Shown: one piece after another, positions 1 to 8,665 of the stretch | Position numbering within the stretch: position 1 is the stretch's first letter | Layout: each line of letters begins with the position of its first letter | Source of the DNA: Halomonas sp. GD1P12 | GTDB taxonomy: Bacteria > Pseudomonadota > Gammaproteobacteria > Pseudomonadales > Halomonadaceae | Direction of reading: 5' to 3' | DNA: 64,000 nucleotides | NCBI RefSeq assembly: GCF_025725645.1 | Contig: NZ_CP107007.1 | Location: 1,426,001-1,490,000 of the forward strand | Program-made: the position numbers and the translations under genes | The notes under the pieces: model-generated | What the model saw: the letters and a program-made list of their open reading frames with translations, nothing else | Database searches by the model: none | Told to the model about the DNA's origin: nothing

Positions 1-1
1 G

Positions 2-1264
2 TTCTTTCTGGTGGCCCTGGTGGTGGGCCAGCTTGCCGGGCGCGGGCGTCAGCGGCTGATGGCGCTGCGCGCAAGCCGCGATCAGACCCGGCTGCTGCTG
101 CGCTACGCCGAGCAGCTCTCCATGGCGACCGACAGCAAGGGCGTTGCCAAGGTGGGGGTGGATACCCTGGTGGACTGCTTTATGGTGCCTACCGCCTTTC
201 TCGAGAGTGCCGAAAGTGCCAGCGAAGTGCGCGTAGTGCATGCGCTGCCGGCTTCCGAGCACCTGGACATCACCGCCCGGCAGGCCGCGGTATGGAGCTG
301 GCAGCACCAGAAACCCAGCGGCCGCGGCACCCAGACGCTCAGCCAGCAGGCCTGGCGCCTGACGCCGCTGACCGTGCAGGGGCAAGGCGTGGGCATGCTG
401 GCGCTCAAGCTGTCGGCGGCTCCCAAGGCCTTGAGCCACGAGCAGGAAGCGCTGATGGATACCCTGGTGCGCCAGCTCAGCATGGCGCTGGAGCGTACCC
501 GCCTGGTGTCCGAGCTCAACGCCACGCGGGTGTCCGAGGAGAACGAGCGGCTGCGCTCGGCGCTGCTGTCATCGGTCTCCCACGATCTGCGCACGCCGCT
601 TGCCTCGATCATCGGGGCGACCAGCTCGCTGATCGACCTCAGGCCACAGCTCAGCGACAGTGACCAGCGCGAACTGCTCGACGGTATTCTGTCCGAAAGT
701 GAGCGCCTTAACCGCTACATCCAGAACCTGCTGGACATGACGCGTCTGGGCCACGGCACGCTCAAACTCGAGCGTGACTGGGTGGCGTTCGAGGACCTGA
801 TCAACTCGGCGCTCAAACGCCTGGGGCACTCCTTGAAGCACGTGACGGTGCGCCGGTTTTGGCCCGCGTCACTGCCGCTTTTGTACGTTCATCCGGCGCT
901 GATCGAGCAGGCGCTGGTCAACGTGCTGGATAACGCCCAGCGATTTTCACCGCCGGGTGGGGAGCTTTCCATCAAGGCGCATCTGCGTGAAGGAGAGCCC
1001 GCGACGCTGGTAATCACCATCGAGGATCAGGGGCCGGGCATTGCTCACGATCTGCGCGAGCAGGTATTCGACATGTTCTACAGCGGTGGCGACGGCGACC
1101 GCAGTGCTCACGGCAGTGGCCTGGGGCTTGCGATCTGCCGCGGCATGGTCGGCGCCCACGGGGGCACGATCAGTGCCGATACCGCAGAAAGCGGGCGGGG
1201 CACCGCCATCATCATGACCCTGCCGCTATTGGAGACCGACCCAGGAAGAGCCGATGAAGAGTGA
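2..1264 (+). CDS. kdpD: Sensor histidine kinase KdpD, C-terminal part (cut by left edge)
   Basis: The frame is open to the left edge, so only about the last 420 residues of a protein that is usually near 900 residues are present. What remains is the end of the membrane region, a GAF-like segment, the HisKA dimerisation box with the phosphoacceptor histidine in VSHDLRTPL, and an HATPase_c domain with N (NVLDNAQRFSP), G1 (DQGPGI) and G2 (GSGLGLAIC) boxes. KdpD senses potassium limitation or turgor and phosphorylates KdpE. It overlaps kdpE by 11 bases, which supports the assignment. kdpFABC would be expected to the left of the window but cannot be seen. Confidence 0.9.
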   Translation, partial: FFLVALVVGQLAGRGRQRLMALRASRDQTRLLLRYAEQLSMATDSKGVAKVGVDTLVDCFMVPTAFLESAESASEVRVVHALPASEHLDITARQAAVWSWQHQKPSGRGTQTLSQQAWRLTPLTVQGQGVGMLALKLSAAPKALSHEQEALMDTLVRQLSMALERTRLVSELNATRVSEENERLRSALLSSVSHDLRTPLASIIGATSSLIDLRPQLSDSDQRELLDGILSESERLNRYIQNLLDMTRLGHGTLKLERDWVAFEDLINSALKRLGHSLKHVTVRRFWPASLPLLYVHPALIEQALVNVLDNAQRFSPPGGELSIKAHLREGEPATLVITIEDQGPGIAHDLREQVFDMFYSGGDGDRSAHGSGLGLAICRGMVGAHGGTISADTAESGRGTAIIMTLPLLETDPGRADEE

Positions 1265-1976
1265 AGGCAGCACACGCATACTGATTGTTGACGACGAGCC
1301 GCAGATCCGGCGTTTTCTGCGCATCAGTCTGGCGTCCCAGGGGTACTCGGTAATCGAAGCCGAGAACGGCGAGCAGGCGCTGGGCGCGGTGTATACCCAG
1401 GCGCCGGACGTGGTGCTGCTCGATCTGGGACTGCCCGACATGGATGGCCATGAGGTGCTGCGCGGCATCCGCGAGCACAGCAGCGTGCCGGTGATCGTGG
1501 TCTCCGTGCGCGACCGTGAAGAGGAGAAGGTCAGCTCGCTGGATAACGGTGCCAACGACTACGTGACCAAGCCGTTCGGCATTCAAGAGCTTCTGGCGCG
1601 TATCCGCGCCGTGCAGCGCCAGGCGCTGCGGGCGAAGGGCGAGGCGGTCGCCCGCTGCTATACAAGCCAGGGGCTCACCATTGACCTGGAGCTTCGCCGG
1701 GTAGCGTTGAACCAGGTGCCGGTGCACCTGACTCGCAAGGAGTTCGCGGTGCTGGCCCGCCTGTGCCGCTATGCGGGCCGGGTGGTGACCCAGACCCAGC
1801 TACTCAAGGAAGTGTGGGGCCCGACCCACGTGGACGATACCCACTACCTTCGCATCGTGGTCAGCCGGCTGCGCCAGAAACTCGGCGACGACCCCCAGAC
1901 GCCGGTACTGCTGCAGACCGAAGCCGGCGTCGGGTATCGGCTTCTAGTGGAGCCCGTGCGCGCGCACGCCATCTAG
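1254..1976 (+). CDS. kdpE: KDP operon response regulator KdpE
   Basis: This is a 240-residue OmpR/PhoB-type response regulator. The receiver domain (about 8-120) has the acidic pair in IVDDE, the phosphoacceptor Asp57 in LLDLGLPDMDG and Lys106 in VTKPF. The winged-helix DNA-binding domain (about 140-232) ends with the YLRIVVSRLRQKLGDD recognition region. In the known pathway KdpD phosphorylates it and it activates kdpFABC. The ATG lies inside the end of kdpD, indicating translational coupling. Its TAG stop overlaps the stop of the converging trkH within the palindrome CTAG, leaving no room for a terminator between the two genes. Confidence 0.93.
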   Translation: MKSEGSTRILIVDDEPQIRRFLRISLASQGYSVIEAENGEQALGAVYTQAPDVVLLDLGLPDMDGHEVLRGIREHSSVPVIVVSVRDREEEKVSSLDNGANDYVTKPFGIQELLARIRAVQRQALRAKGEAVARCYTSQGLTIDLELRRVALNQVPVHLTRKEFAVLARLCRYAGRVVTQTQLLKEVWGPTHVDDTHYLRIVVSRLRQKLGDDPQTPVLLQTEAGVGYRLLVEPVRAHAI

Positions 1977-3463
1977 CGACGCCAGAACATCGGTGTCATC
2001 AGTACCACCACGGTGAGGATTTCCAGCCGGCCCATCAGCATGCCGATGCACAAAAGCCACTTCGCCGCGTCCGGCAGGGTGTAGAAGTTGCCGGCCGGGC
2101 CAATGGTATCGCCAAGCCCCGGGCCCACGTTGGCGACCGCCGTGGCCGCCCCGGTCACGGCGGTTACCAGGTCCAGCCCCAGCACAGAGAGCAGCAGGGC
2201 CAGCACCGCGATGGTGATGAAGAAGAAGAAGGAAAACGCCACCACGCTTCTGGAAATATCGCTGGTAACCGGCTGCTGGTTATAGTGCGTGGTGAAGACA
2301 CCGTTGGCATGAATCAGATAGCGCAGCTGGTTGCGCAGCATCAGCATGGCAATCTGGAAACGGAAGATCTTCATGCCACCGCTGGTGGAGCCGCTGCAGC
2401 CCCCGACAAAGGTCAGGTAGAAAAACGCCACCACCGGCAGCGACCCCCACAGCGTGTAATCATCCGACGCGTAGCCGGTGGTGGTGACAACGGAAATCAC
2501 GTTGAAGGTAACGTGGGTGAGCGACACGAACCAGTCATCGCCCTGAAGCACCCGCCAGGCGCTGAGGATCAGGATCGCCGCCAGCAGCAGCTTCAAGAGC
2601 CCGCGTACCTGCTGGTCTTTCCACAGCGCGCTGCGTGAGGTGCGGATAAAGCGGATATACAGCACGAAGGGCAGCGCACCGCTGAGCATGAAGGCGCTGG
2701 CCATCCACAAGAGCCAGGGCTTTTCCGCATAAGCCCCGAAGGAGGCGTCGGAGTTGGCAAAGCCGCCTGTCGAAAGCGATGACATGGCATGCACGATGGC
2801 GTCCAGTGGGTGCATGCCGCCTAGCCAGTAGCAGATCATGGCCAGTAGGGTCAGCGCCACATAGATGCTCAAGGTGGCCTTGGCAATGCCGCCTGTTCGC
2901 GGCATCACCTTGTCCGACCAGTCGGAGGACTCGGTATGGAAAAGGCGCATGCCGCCCACTTTCAGAAACGGCAGAATGGCGATGCCCATCACGATGATGC
3001 CTATACCGCCGAGCCACTGCATCAAACCCCGCCAGAGCTTGAGGCCGTCAGAAAGATGCTCGATGCCCACCATCACGGTGGAGCCGGTGGTGGTGATCGC
3101 CGACACCGATTCGAACACCGCATTGGTGACGCTCAATTGCGGGGCGCCCAGAATCAAGGGAAGGCTTGCAAAGCCGCTGACGCTCGCCCAGCTTGCCGCG
3201 GTTAGCACAAACATCTGCCAGGGTTTAAGCTCAATGGGAACGCGGTGCGTCGCGGCAAGCGCCCCCCCGGCGAGCGTCATCACGATCACGATCGCCAGAA
3301 TGAAGGCCTTGGCGTCCGGGTCATGTTCCCAGAGCAGCACCACTAGCGGCACCAGCATGAAAAGCGCCAGCACTACCCAGAGCACCGCCAGAATTCGCAC
3401 GATGGGCGCAAAGCGCCGGCGAAGCGCCCAGTGTTTCACTCTATGCACATTCAAAAAGGGCAT
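1973..3463 (-). CDS. trkH: TrkH/TrkG-family potassium uptake membrane protein
   Basis: The 496-residue hydrophobic protein has repeated pore-type segments, for example ESVSAITTTGSTV, HAMSSLSTGGFAN, NVISVVTTTGYASDD and NVGPGLGDTIGP. These match the four P-loops of the TrkH/KtrB potassium channel-like fold. It would work in the inner membrane with a cytoplasmic TrkA NAD-binding subunit, which is not in the window. The start ATG at 3463 has GAGGGA upstream. It converges with kdpE, so both potassium modules are adjacent, as suits a halophile that takes up potassium during osmotic shock. TrkH and TrkI paralogues cannot be told apart from this sequence alone. Confidence 0.9.
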   Translation of the reverse strand: MPFLNVHRVKHWALRRRFAPIVRILAVLWVVLALFMLVPLVVLLWEHDPDAKAFILAIVIVMTLAGGALAATHRVPIELKPWQMFVLTAASWASVSGFASLPLILGAPQLSVTNAVFESVSAITTTGSTVMVGIEHLSDGLKLWRGLMQWLGGIGIIVMGIAILPFLKVGGMRLFHTESSDWSDKVMPRTGGIAKATLSIYVALTLLAMICYWLGGMHPLDAIVHAMSSLSTGGFANSDASFGAYAEKPWLLWMASAFMLSGALPFVLYIRFIRTSRSALWKDQQVRGLLKLLLAAILILSAWRVLQGDDWFVSLTHVTFNVISVVTTTGYASDDYTLWGSLPVVAFFYLTFVGGCSGSTSGGMKIFRFQIAMLMLRNQLRYLIHANGVFTTHYNQQPVTSDISRSVVAFSFFFFITIAVLALLLSVLGLDLVTAVTGAATAVANVGPGLGDTIGPAGNFYTLPDAAKWLLCIGMLMGRLEILTVVVLMTPMFWRR

Positions 3464-3623
3464 TGCGTTCCCTCGAGGATCATCCAGCGCTATCTCAGCA
3501 CGGGGTAGTATAAAAAGTCTGTAAAAAGTAAGGGATACTTTTTTTATGCCAGCAAGTCTTTAGCGAGCGGTCTTGGCTGGCACGGCGGCGTATTCAGACG
3601 CGCTGGCCGAGCAGTGATCATTT

Positions 3624-3638
3624 AGTAGTAAAATTACA
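3624..3638. promoter_or_regulatory. HexR-like operator in front of zwf
   Basis: AGTAGTAAAATTACA differs at its first base from TGTAGTAAAATTACA, which fits the established HexR consensus (TGTARTNNNATTACA type). It sits about 86 bases before the zwf ATG. A TATAGT at 3651 is a possible -10, which would put the -35 region inside this palindrome and fit repression. HexR is the RpiR-family repressor released by KDPG. No hexR gene lies in the window. Confidence 0.7.
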
Positions 3639-3723
3639 TCGTTTATTGCGTATAGTGGCCGCCATCGGATAACTTTTAGGTAATTAAACAACGTTGAGCG
3701 GCCTCAAGATTCAAGGAGTCACG

Positions 3724-5217
3724 ATGAGCCAGCCCCAATCCCCTCTGGGCGACCCCAACCACGCCATCGATTTGGCGCTGTTCGGCGCGCTGGGGGACCT
3801 TGCCACGCGCAAGCTCTTTTTAGCCCTTTATCATCTCGACCGCGAAGGGCTGATGCCTGAGGCCACGCGCATTTTGGGGCTTGCCCGCCAGGAGCACGAT
3901 ACCGAGGCTTTTCGCGAGCTGGTCAATGAGGCGCTCCAAAAACGTCTCAAAAATGATGATCAGGACCCGGAAAGTCTCGCGCGCTTTTTGAACCGGCTCG
4001 AGTACCTGCAGCTCGACTTCAAAGAGGCCGAAGGTTACGCCGCAATCAAACAGTGGCGCGAAGGCTCGAAGCATCCCATGGTGGTGTATCTCTCCGTGGC
4101 GGCGCGCATCTACGGCGATATCTGCCATAACCTCTCAACGAGCGAAAGCCTCGACGACGATACCCGCGTGGTGGTGGAAAAACCCATCGGCTACGACCTG
4201 GTGTCCTCGAAAGAGGTTAACGACGCCATCGGCGCTGTCTTCCCGGAAGAGCGCGTCTACCGCATCGACCACTACCTCGGTAAAGAAACGGTACAAAACC
4301 TGATCGCGCTGCGCTTTGCCAACCCCTTGTTCGGTACCCAGTGGAATCAGAACCACATTTCACATGTGGAGATCACCGTAGCCGAGAAGGTCGGTATCGA
4401 AGGGCGCTGGGGCTACTTCGACGACGCCGGCCAGCTTCGCGATATGGTGCAAAACCACCTGCTCCAGCTTCTTTGTCTGATCGCCATGGACCCGCCGTCG
4501 AATCTGGACGCCGATGCCATTCGCGACGAAAAGGTCAAGGTGCTCAAGGCGCTCAAGCCGTTTACCGGCGAGGCGCTGGGGCGCGACGTGGTGCGCGGTC
4601 AGTACATTGCCGGCACCAGCGATGGCCAGTCCGTGCCGGGCTACCTGGAAGAAGACGACGCCAATACCGAAAGCCGCACGGAAACCTTTGTGGCGATGAA
4701 AACCGAGGTGTCCAACTGGCGCTGGGCCGGCGTGCCGTTCTACCTGCGCACCGGCAAGCGGATGCCGGAAAAGCTGTCCCAGATCGTCATTCACTTTCGC
4801 CAGCAGCCGCACTACATCTTCGACCCCGACCAGCGCGATATCGCCGCCAACAAGCTGATCATCCGTCTGCAGCCGGAAGAGGGCATCGCGCTTCAGGTAC
4901 TGACCAAGGATAGCGGCCTGGACAAGGGCATGCGCCTGCGCCCCGGCCCGCTGCATCTGGACTTCAACAGCGCTTTTCCCAAGTCGCGGATTCCCGATGC
5001 CTACGAGCGGCTGCTGCTGGAAGTGATGAAGGGCCAGCAGTACCTGTTCGTGCGCCGCGACGAAGTCGAGTACGCCTGGCACTGGTGCGACCAGCTCATC
5101 GAAGGTTGGAAAACGCGCGAAACGCCGCCCCGGCGCTACCCGGCGGGCTCCTGGGGGCCGGTGGCGTCGATCGCCATGATCACCCAGGACGGGCGCAGCT
5201 GGTACGAGGACTACTGA
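3724..5217 (+). CDS. zwf: Glucose-6-phosphate 1-dehydrogenase
   Basis: This enzyme oxidises glucose-6-phosphate to 6-phosphogluconolactone with NAD(P)+, the first step of the Entner-Doudoroff and pentose phosphate routes. At 497 residues it has the usual family length. The N-terminal Rossmann motif reads [12 protein letters not shown] and the active-site signature is [13 protein letters not shown], preceded by VEKPIGYDL. The ATG at 3724 was chosen because AAGGAG lies 5 bases upstream and the family begins here; an in-frame TTG at 3694 would add ten unlikely residues. It is followed after one base by pgl. A HexR-like site lies upstream. Confidence 0.96.
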   Translation: MSQPQSPLGDPNHAIDLALFGALGDLATRKLFLALYHLDREGLMPEATRILGLARQEHDTEAFRELVNEALQKRLKNDDQDPESLARFLNRLEYLQLDFKEAEGYAAIKQWREGSKHPMVVYLSVAARIYGDICHNLSTSESLDDDTRVVVEKPIGYDLVSSKEVNDAIGAVFPEERVYRIDHYLGKETVQNLIALRFANPLFGTQWNQNHISHVEITVAEKVGIEGRWGYFDDAGQLRDMVQNHLLQLLCLIAMDPPSNLDADAIRDEKVKVLKALKPFTGEALGRDVVRGQYIAGTSDGQSVPGYLEEDDANTESRTETFVAMKTEVSNWRWAGVPFYLRTGKRMPEKLSQIVIHFRQQPHYIFDPDQRDIAANKLIIRLQPEEGIALQVLTKDSGLDKGMRLRPGPLHLDFNSAFPKSRIPDAYERLLLEVMKGQQYLFVRRDEVEYAWHWCDQLIEGWKTRETPPRRYPAGSWGPVASIAMITQDGRSWYEDY

Positions 5218-5218
5218 C

Positions 5219-5884
5219 ATGAGCAACGCACGTAAAGCGCTGGCCGAACAGCTGGCCGAAGCGGTTTATCAGGCCCTGGCCGAGGATCTCGAGCGCCAGG
5301 AGAAGGTGCTTTTGGTCGTCTCCGGCGGCTCCACGCCGGTGCCATTTTTTACCGCCCTCGCCCAAAGGCCGCTTGCCTGGGAGCGGGTGCAGGTGACGCT
5401 GGCCGACGAGCGCTGGGTCGATGTCGAAAGCCCGGACAGCAACGCCCGTCTCGTGCGTGAGCATCTGCTGGTGGGGGAGGCGGCAAACGCCGATTTCATC
5501 CCCTTGACCAGCGAGGCCGCAACGCCGGAGCAAGGCGTGGAAGAGGTCGCTCGGCGCCTCGAGCCGCTCGCCTGGCCGGCAAGCGTCGTCATTCTGGGCA
5601 TGGGCGGCGATGGCCACACCGCCTCGCTCTTTCCCGATAGCCCCGAGCTTGGCCTTGCCATGACCACCGATGAGGCGCTGGTCGCGGTGCGCACGCCCAG
5701 CCAGCCGCAGCCGCGCATTACCCTGAGCGCCGACCGCCTGCACCAGGCGCGGCGCCACTTTCTACACATCACCGGCGACGACAAGCGCGCCGTACTCGGC
5801 AGCGCCATGGGCGGCGACGATGTTCGACAGCTGCCTATCCGCGCCTTTTTAAGCTGCCCGCTGGCCATCTACTGGGCACCCTGA
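5219..5884 (+). CDS. pgl: 6-phosphogluconolactonase (DevB/SOL type)
   Basis: The 221-residue protein hydrolyses 6-phosphogluconolactone to 6-phosphogluconate in the cytosol. Family motifs are present: VVSGGSTP near residue 38, DERWV near residue 65, and VILGMGGDGHTASLFP, which carries the catalytic region. The ATG follows the zwf stop by a single base and eda follows 39 bases later, so zwf-pgl-eda is almost certainly one transcript. Together they convert glucose-6-phosphate to pyruvate and glyceraldehyde-3-phosphate once edd, encoded on the opposite strand, supplies KDPG. Confidence 0.94.
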   Translation: MSNARKALAEQLAEAVYQALAEDLERQEKVLLVVSGGSTPVPFFTALAQRPLAWERVQVTLADERWVDVESPDSNARLVREHLLVGEAANADFIPLTSEAATPEQGVEEVARRLEPLAWPASVVILGMGGDGHTASLFPDSPELGLAMTTDEALVAVRTPSQPQPRITLSADRLHQARRHFLHITGDDKRAVLGSAMGGDDVRQLPIRAFLSCPLAIYWAP

Positions 5885-5923
5885 CCCCCCCACTGCACGC
5901 CCGCGTTAGGGTTTGGAGATTTT

Positions 5924-6586
5924 ATGACAATCGATAAACAGCTTCCGTCCAGCCGTACCGCCGAGCTCGACAGCATCTGCCTCAAGGCCGAGGTCATCCC
6001 GGTGATCACCATCGAGCGTATCGAAGACGCGGTGCCCATGGGCCGCGCGCTGATCGACGGTGGGATCAACGTACTGGAAGTGACGCTTCGCACCGACTGC
6101 GCGCTCGAGGCCATCAAGCGCATGAAAAAGGAGCTGACGGGCGCGAGCATCGGTGTGGGCACCGTGCTTACCCCCGCCCAGTATCGCCAGGCCGAAGAGG
6201 CCGGCGCGGATTTCGTCGTCACCCCCGGCACGACCGAGGCGCTCTACCGCTATGGTGTAGAGAGCCCGGTACCGATGCTACCCGGCGTCTCCACCGTCTC
6301 CGAGCTGATGACCGGCTGGCAGTACGGCTACCGCCGCTTCAAGTTCTTCCCGGCAGAATCGAGCGGCGGCGCCAAGGCGATCAAGGCCTTTGGCGGTCCA
6401 ATTGCCGAGGCGCGCTTTTGCCCCACCGGCGGCATCACGCTGGACAACGCCGAGGAGTACCTGAAACTGCCCAACGTCATGTGCATCGGCGGCTCCTGGC
6501 TGACACCGAAAGCAATGGTCGACGCCGAGGACTGGGAGGGCATCAAAAAGCTCGCCCAGCAAGCGGCGGAGCGTTTTCACCACTAG
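5924..6586 (+). CDS. eda: 2-dehydro-3-deoxy-phosphogluconate (KDPG) aldolase
   Basis: This 220-residue class I aldolase splits KDPG into pyruvate and glyceraldehyde-3-phosphate. The catalytic glutamate is in LEVTLRTD and the Schiff-base lysine in RFKFFPAE, followed by the phosphate-binding CPTGGI segment. GGAG lies about 7 bases before the ATG. It closes the zwf-pgl-eda operon and is followed by a strong terminator hairpin. The protein may also act on 4-hydroxy-2-oxoglutarate, as KDPG aldolases often do. Confidence 0.95.
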   Translation: MTIDKQLPSSRTAELDSICLKAEVIPVITIERIEDAVPMGRALIDGGINVLEVTLRTDCALEAIKRMKKELTGASIGVGTVLTPAQYRQAEEAGADFVVTPGTTEALYRYGVESPVPMLPGVSTVSELMTGWQYGYRRFKFFPAESSGGAKAIKAFGGPIAEARFCPTGGITLDNAEEYLKLPNVMCIGGSWLTPKAMVDAEDWEGIKKLAQQAAERFHH

Positions 6587-6601
6587 GCTCTTGCGCCAAG
6601 T

Positions 6602-6639
6602 AAAAAAGGCTCGAGCGGATCAACCGCTCGGGCCTTTTT
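6602..6639. terminator. Bidirectional intrinsic terminator between eda and the fructokinase gene
   Basis: A run of A, then GGC-CGAGCGG, a short loop ATCAA, CCGCTCG-GGCC and a T-run form a stable stem flanked by A on one side and T on the other. It can therefore stop transcription from both the eda operon (reading right) and the fructokinase-glk-edd operon (reading left). Confidence 0.85.
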
Positions 6640-6669
6640 CGTTCAAGAGGGCATGTTAGGCGCCTATGT

Positions 6670-7623
6670 CTACTCGAAACCGGGAATATCACCTCGAGTA
6701 GGCAAGGCAGCGTAGGCGCCGGGGCGGGTAACGGCGTGGGCGCCGCAGCGACAGGCCAGTGTAAGGGCTTCGATCAGCACGTCAGGGTCTTTTAGCGCGC
6801 GCTCGATGTTGTCAAGCCGGCAGAGCCGTGCCAGAAAGCCGCCCATGAAGGCGTCGCCACCGGCGGTGGTATCCACCGCCTTGACCGGCGGCGGGGTGAG
6901 GCGATGCTCGAAGTGGGCGGTTTTAAGCACGGCTTCGTGAGGGCCGTCGGTCACCAGTATCGCGTTGGCACTGGCGGCCAGGCGCGCGTCGAGCCACCGG
7001 GCCGGGGGCTGGTCGCCGCGCAGGTAGTCGAGCTCTTCGCGGGAGACCTTGATGAGCGCGGCCTCGTCGAGCAGCTCAATCACGCGCTCGATCGAGGCCA
7101 TCCCCCCGGCCCACAGGTTGTGGCGCAGGTTGGCGTCCACGCTGACCAGAGCGCCTGAGCGGCGCGCCCGGCGAGTCAGGGCAAGGGTGGTGTCGAAAAT
7201 GGCGGGCTCGGTCAGGCTGTTACTGCACACGTGCCAGATCAACGGGCGTGCGAAGGTATCTCCGGGAAGGTGCTTCTCGCGATACAGCAGATCCGCGGCT
7301 GGCGGGCGGTAGAAGTCGAAGGTGCGCTCGCCCTCGGCGTCTCGTGAAACGAACGCCAGCGCCGTTCGCGCTTCACGCGTGGTGACGATGCCTTGAGTCT
7401 CCACGCCGTGGTGGGCGAGTTCGGCGGTAATGAAGCGCCCGAAACTGTCATCGCCGACCATGCCAAGAAACCGGCTCTTCACACCCAGCCGTGCGCAGGC
7501 CACTGCCACGTTGGCGGGCGCGCCGCCGGCATAGGGGGTGAACGTTTCCGGGCCTGCTTCGTCGCCTAATCGGCTAGAAAGCATATCGACCAGCGCCTCG
7601 CCAAAGGTCACGACTGGCGTCAT
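6670..7623 (-). CDS. Fructokinase / PfkB-family sugar kinase
   Basis: The 317-residue ribokinase-fold protein begins with FGEALVDM and has the first PfkB signature region around YAGGAPANVAVACARLG. The C-terminal signature is DTTAGGDAF, with the catalytic aspartate at its end. Sequence style and the glycolytic context favour fructose as substrate, giving fructose-6-phosphate that feeds zwf by isomerisation. A GAGGAGG Shine-Dalgarno precedes the ATG. The gene is 76 bases downstream of glk on the same strand and probably belongs to the edd-glk transcript. Substrate is inferred; 2-keto-3-deoxygluconate kinase is a less likely alternative. Confidence 0.85.
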   Translation of the reverse strand: MTPVVTFGEALVDMLSSRLGDEAGPETFTPYAGGAPANVAVACARLGVKSRFLGMVGDDSFGRFITAELAHHGVETQGIVTTREARTALAFVSRDAEGERTFDFYRPPAADLLYREKHLPGDTFARPLIWHVCSNSLTEPAIFDTTLALTRRARRSGALVSVDANLRHNLWAGGMASIERVIELLDEAALIKVSREELDYLRGDQPPARWLDARLAASANAILVTDGPHEAVLKTAHFEHRLTPPPVKAVDTTAGGDAFMGGFLARLCRLDNIERALKDPDVLIEALTLACRCGAHAVTRPGAYAALPTRGDIPGFE

Positions 7624-7699
7624 GCATACCTCCTCATACGCGCTTTGCGCTCATTGTTTTATTAAGACCCGGGCGCTTGTTCGTGCCCAACAGAGGTGG

Positions 7700-8665
7700 C
7701 TAAGTAACCTCTTCGTTATGCAGTGCTTCGGCGGCGCCCAGTAGCCCCGTCCAGGGGTGGGTGACCACCTGAATGGGAATATCGGCGTTGTAGGCCTGCA
7801 TCCGGCCCTTGTCGTTGAAGGCGCTTTTGAGCTCGCTTTGTGGAAGCCAGTCGAGCAGCCGGGGCAAGATGCCGCCGCACAAATAGACGCCGCCGCGTGC
7901 CCCCATGGTCAGCGTGGCATCGCCGCACACGTTGCCCAGAATCTTTAAAAAGCGCAGCAGTGCCGCGCGCGCCAGGGCGTCGCCGTCGTCGGCGCCCTGG
8001 CTGATCTCGGCCGGGGTTTGAAAGCGCGGGGCGACGCCCTCCAGCTCACAATAGGCAAGATAGAGCTCGAAAAGCCCCTGACCGCACAGCACGCGCTCGA
8101 CACTGACGCGGCCGTAGCGCTTCTGGAAAAAGCGTAAAAGCGCCAGCTCCTGCTCGTCCATCGGCGCGAAACTGACGTGGCCGCCTTCGGTGGGCAGCGG
8201 AATCCAGGCGTGGCGGCCGGGAAAAACGCCGGCCACGCCCAACCCAGTGCCCGGGCCGATGATCAGCCGCGCCGAGTGTGGCTGCGCGCGGCCTGACTGT
8301 ACCTCGAAAAGATGCGTTTCATCGACGTGGGGTACGCCGAGCGCCTGGGCGGTGAAGTCGTTGATCACCTTGAAAAGCGAAAGGCCGAGCGCTGCCTGAA
8401 CGTCGCTTTTGTCGAACGCCCAGTGGTTGTTAGTCATCTTCACCCGCTCGGCGTGAACCGGGCAGGCGAAGGCGAGACACGCCTCGACAGGGGCCATCTC
8501 ATCGATGGCACCCACCCGCTCGAGATAATCCCGAATGGCCTCGATGGGCCCGGCGTAGTCGGCGCAGGGCAGATTCAGCATGTCATAGGGCGCCGTGTCG
8601 CCGGGAATGACCAGCGCGAAGCGGGCGTTGGTGCCGCCGATATCGCCGATCAGCGCCGGTCGCAT
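7700..8665 (-). CDS. glk: Glucokinase
   Basis: This 321-residue hexokinase-fold enzyme phosphorylates glucose with ATP. The phosphate-binding motif [12 protein letters not shown] is at the N terminus. [19 protein letters not shown] and a glucose-binding TEGGHVSF follow. The start codon overlaps the edd stop as TGATG, and GAGGAGG lies upstream, so the two genes are translationally coupled. The edd-glk order resembles the Pseudomonas arrangement and places glucose phosphorylation under the same likely HexR control as edd. Confidence 0.95.
   Translation of the reverse strand: MRPALIGDIGGTNARFALVIPGDTAPYDMLNLPCADYAGPIEAIRDYLERVGAIDEMAPVEACLAFACPVHAERVKMTNNHWAFDKSDVQAALGLSLFKVINDFTAQALGVPHVDETHLFEVQSGRAQPHSARLIIGPGTGLGVAGVFPGRHAWIPLPTEGGHVSFAPMDEQELALLRFFQKRYGRVSVERVLCGQGLFELYLAYCELEGVAPRFQTPAEISQGADDGDALARAALLRFLKILGNVCGDATLTMGARGGVYLCGGILPRLLDWLPQSELKSAFNDKGRMQAYNADIPIQVVTHPWTGLLGAAEALHNEEVT

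Noticed and set aside
3523..3543. AT-only hairpin AAAAAGTA/TACTTTTT as a terminator upstream of zwf
   Set aside because: The stem has almost no G/C, and the region is between divergent genes, so no transcript is expected to end there.
7624..7699. HexR site before the fructokinase gene
   Set aside because: No TGTARTNNNATTACA-type palindrome is present; the gene probably reads from the edd-glk transcript.
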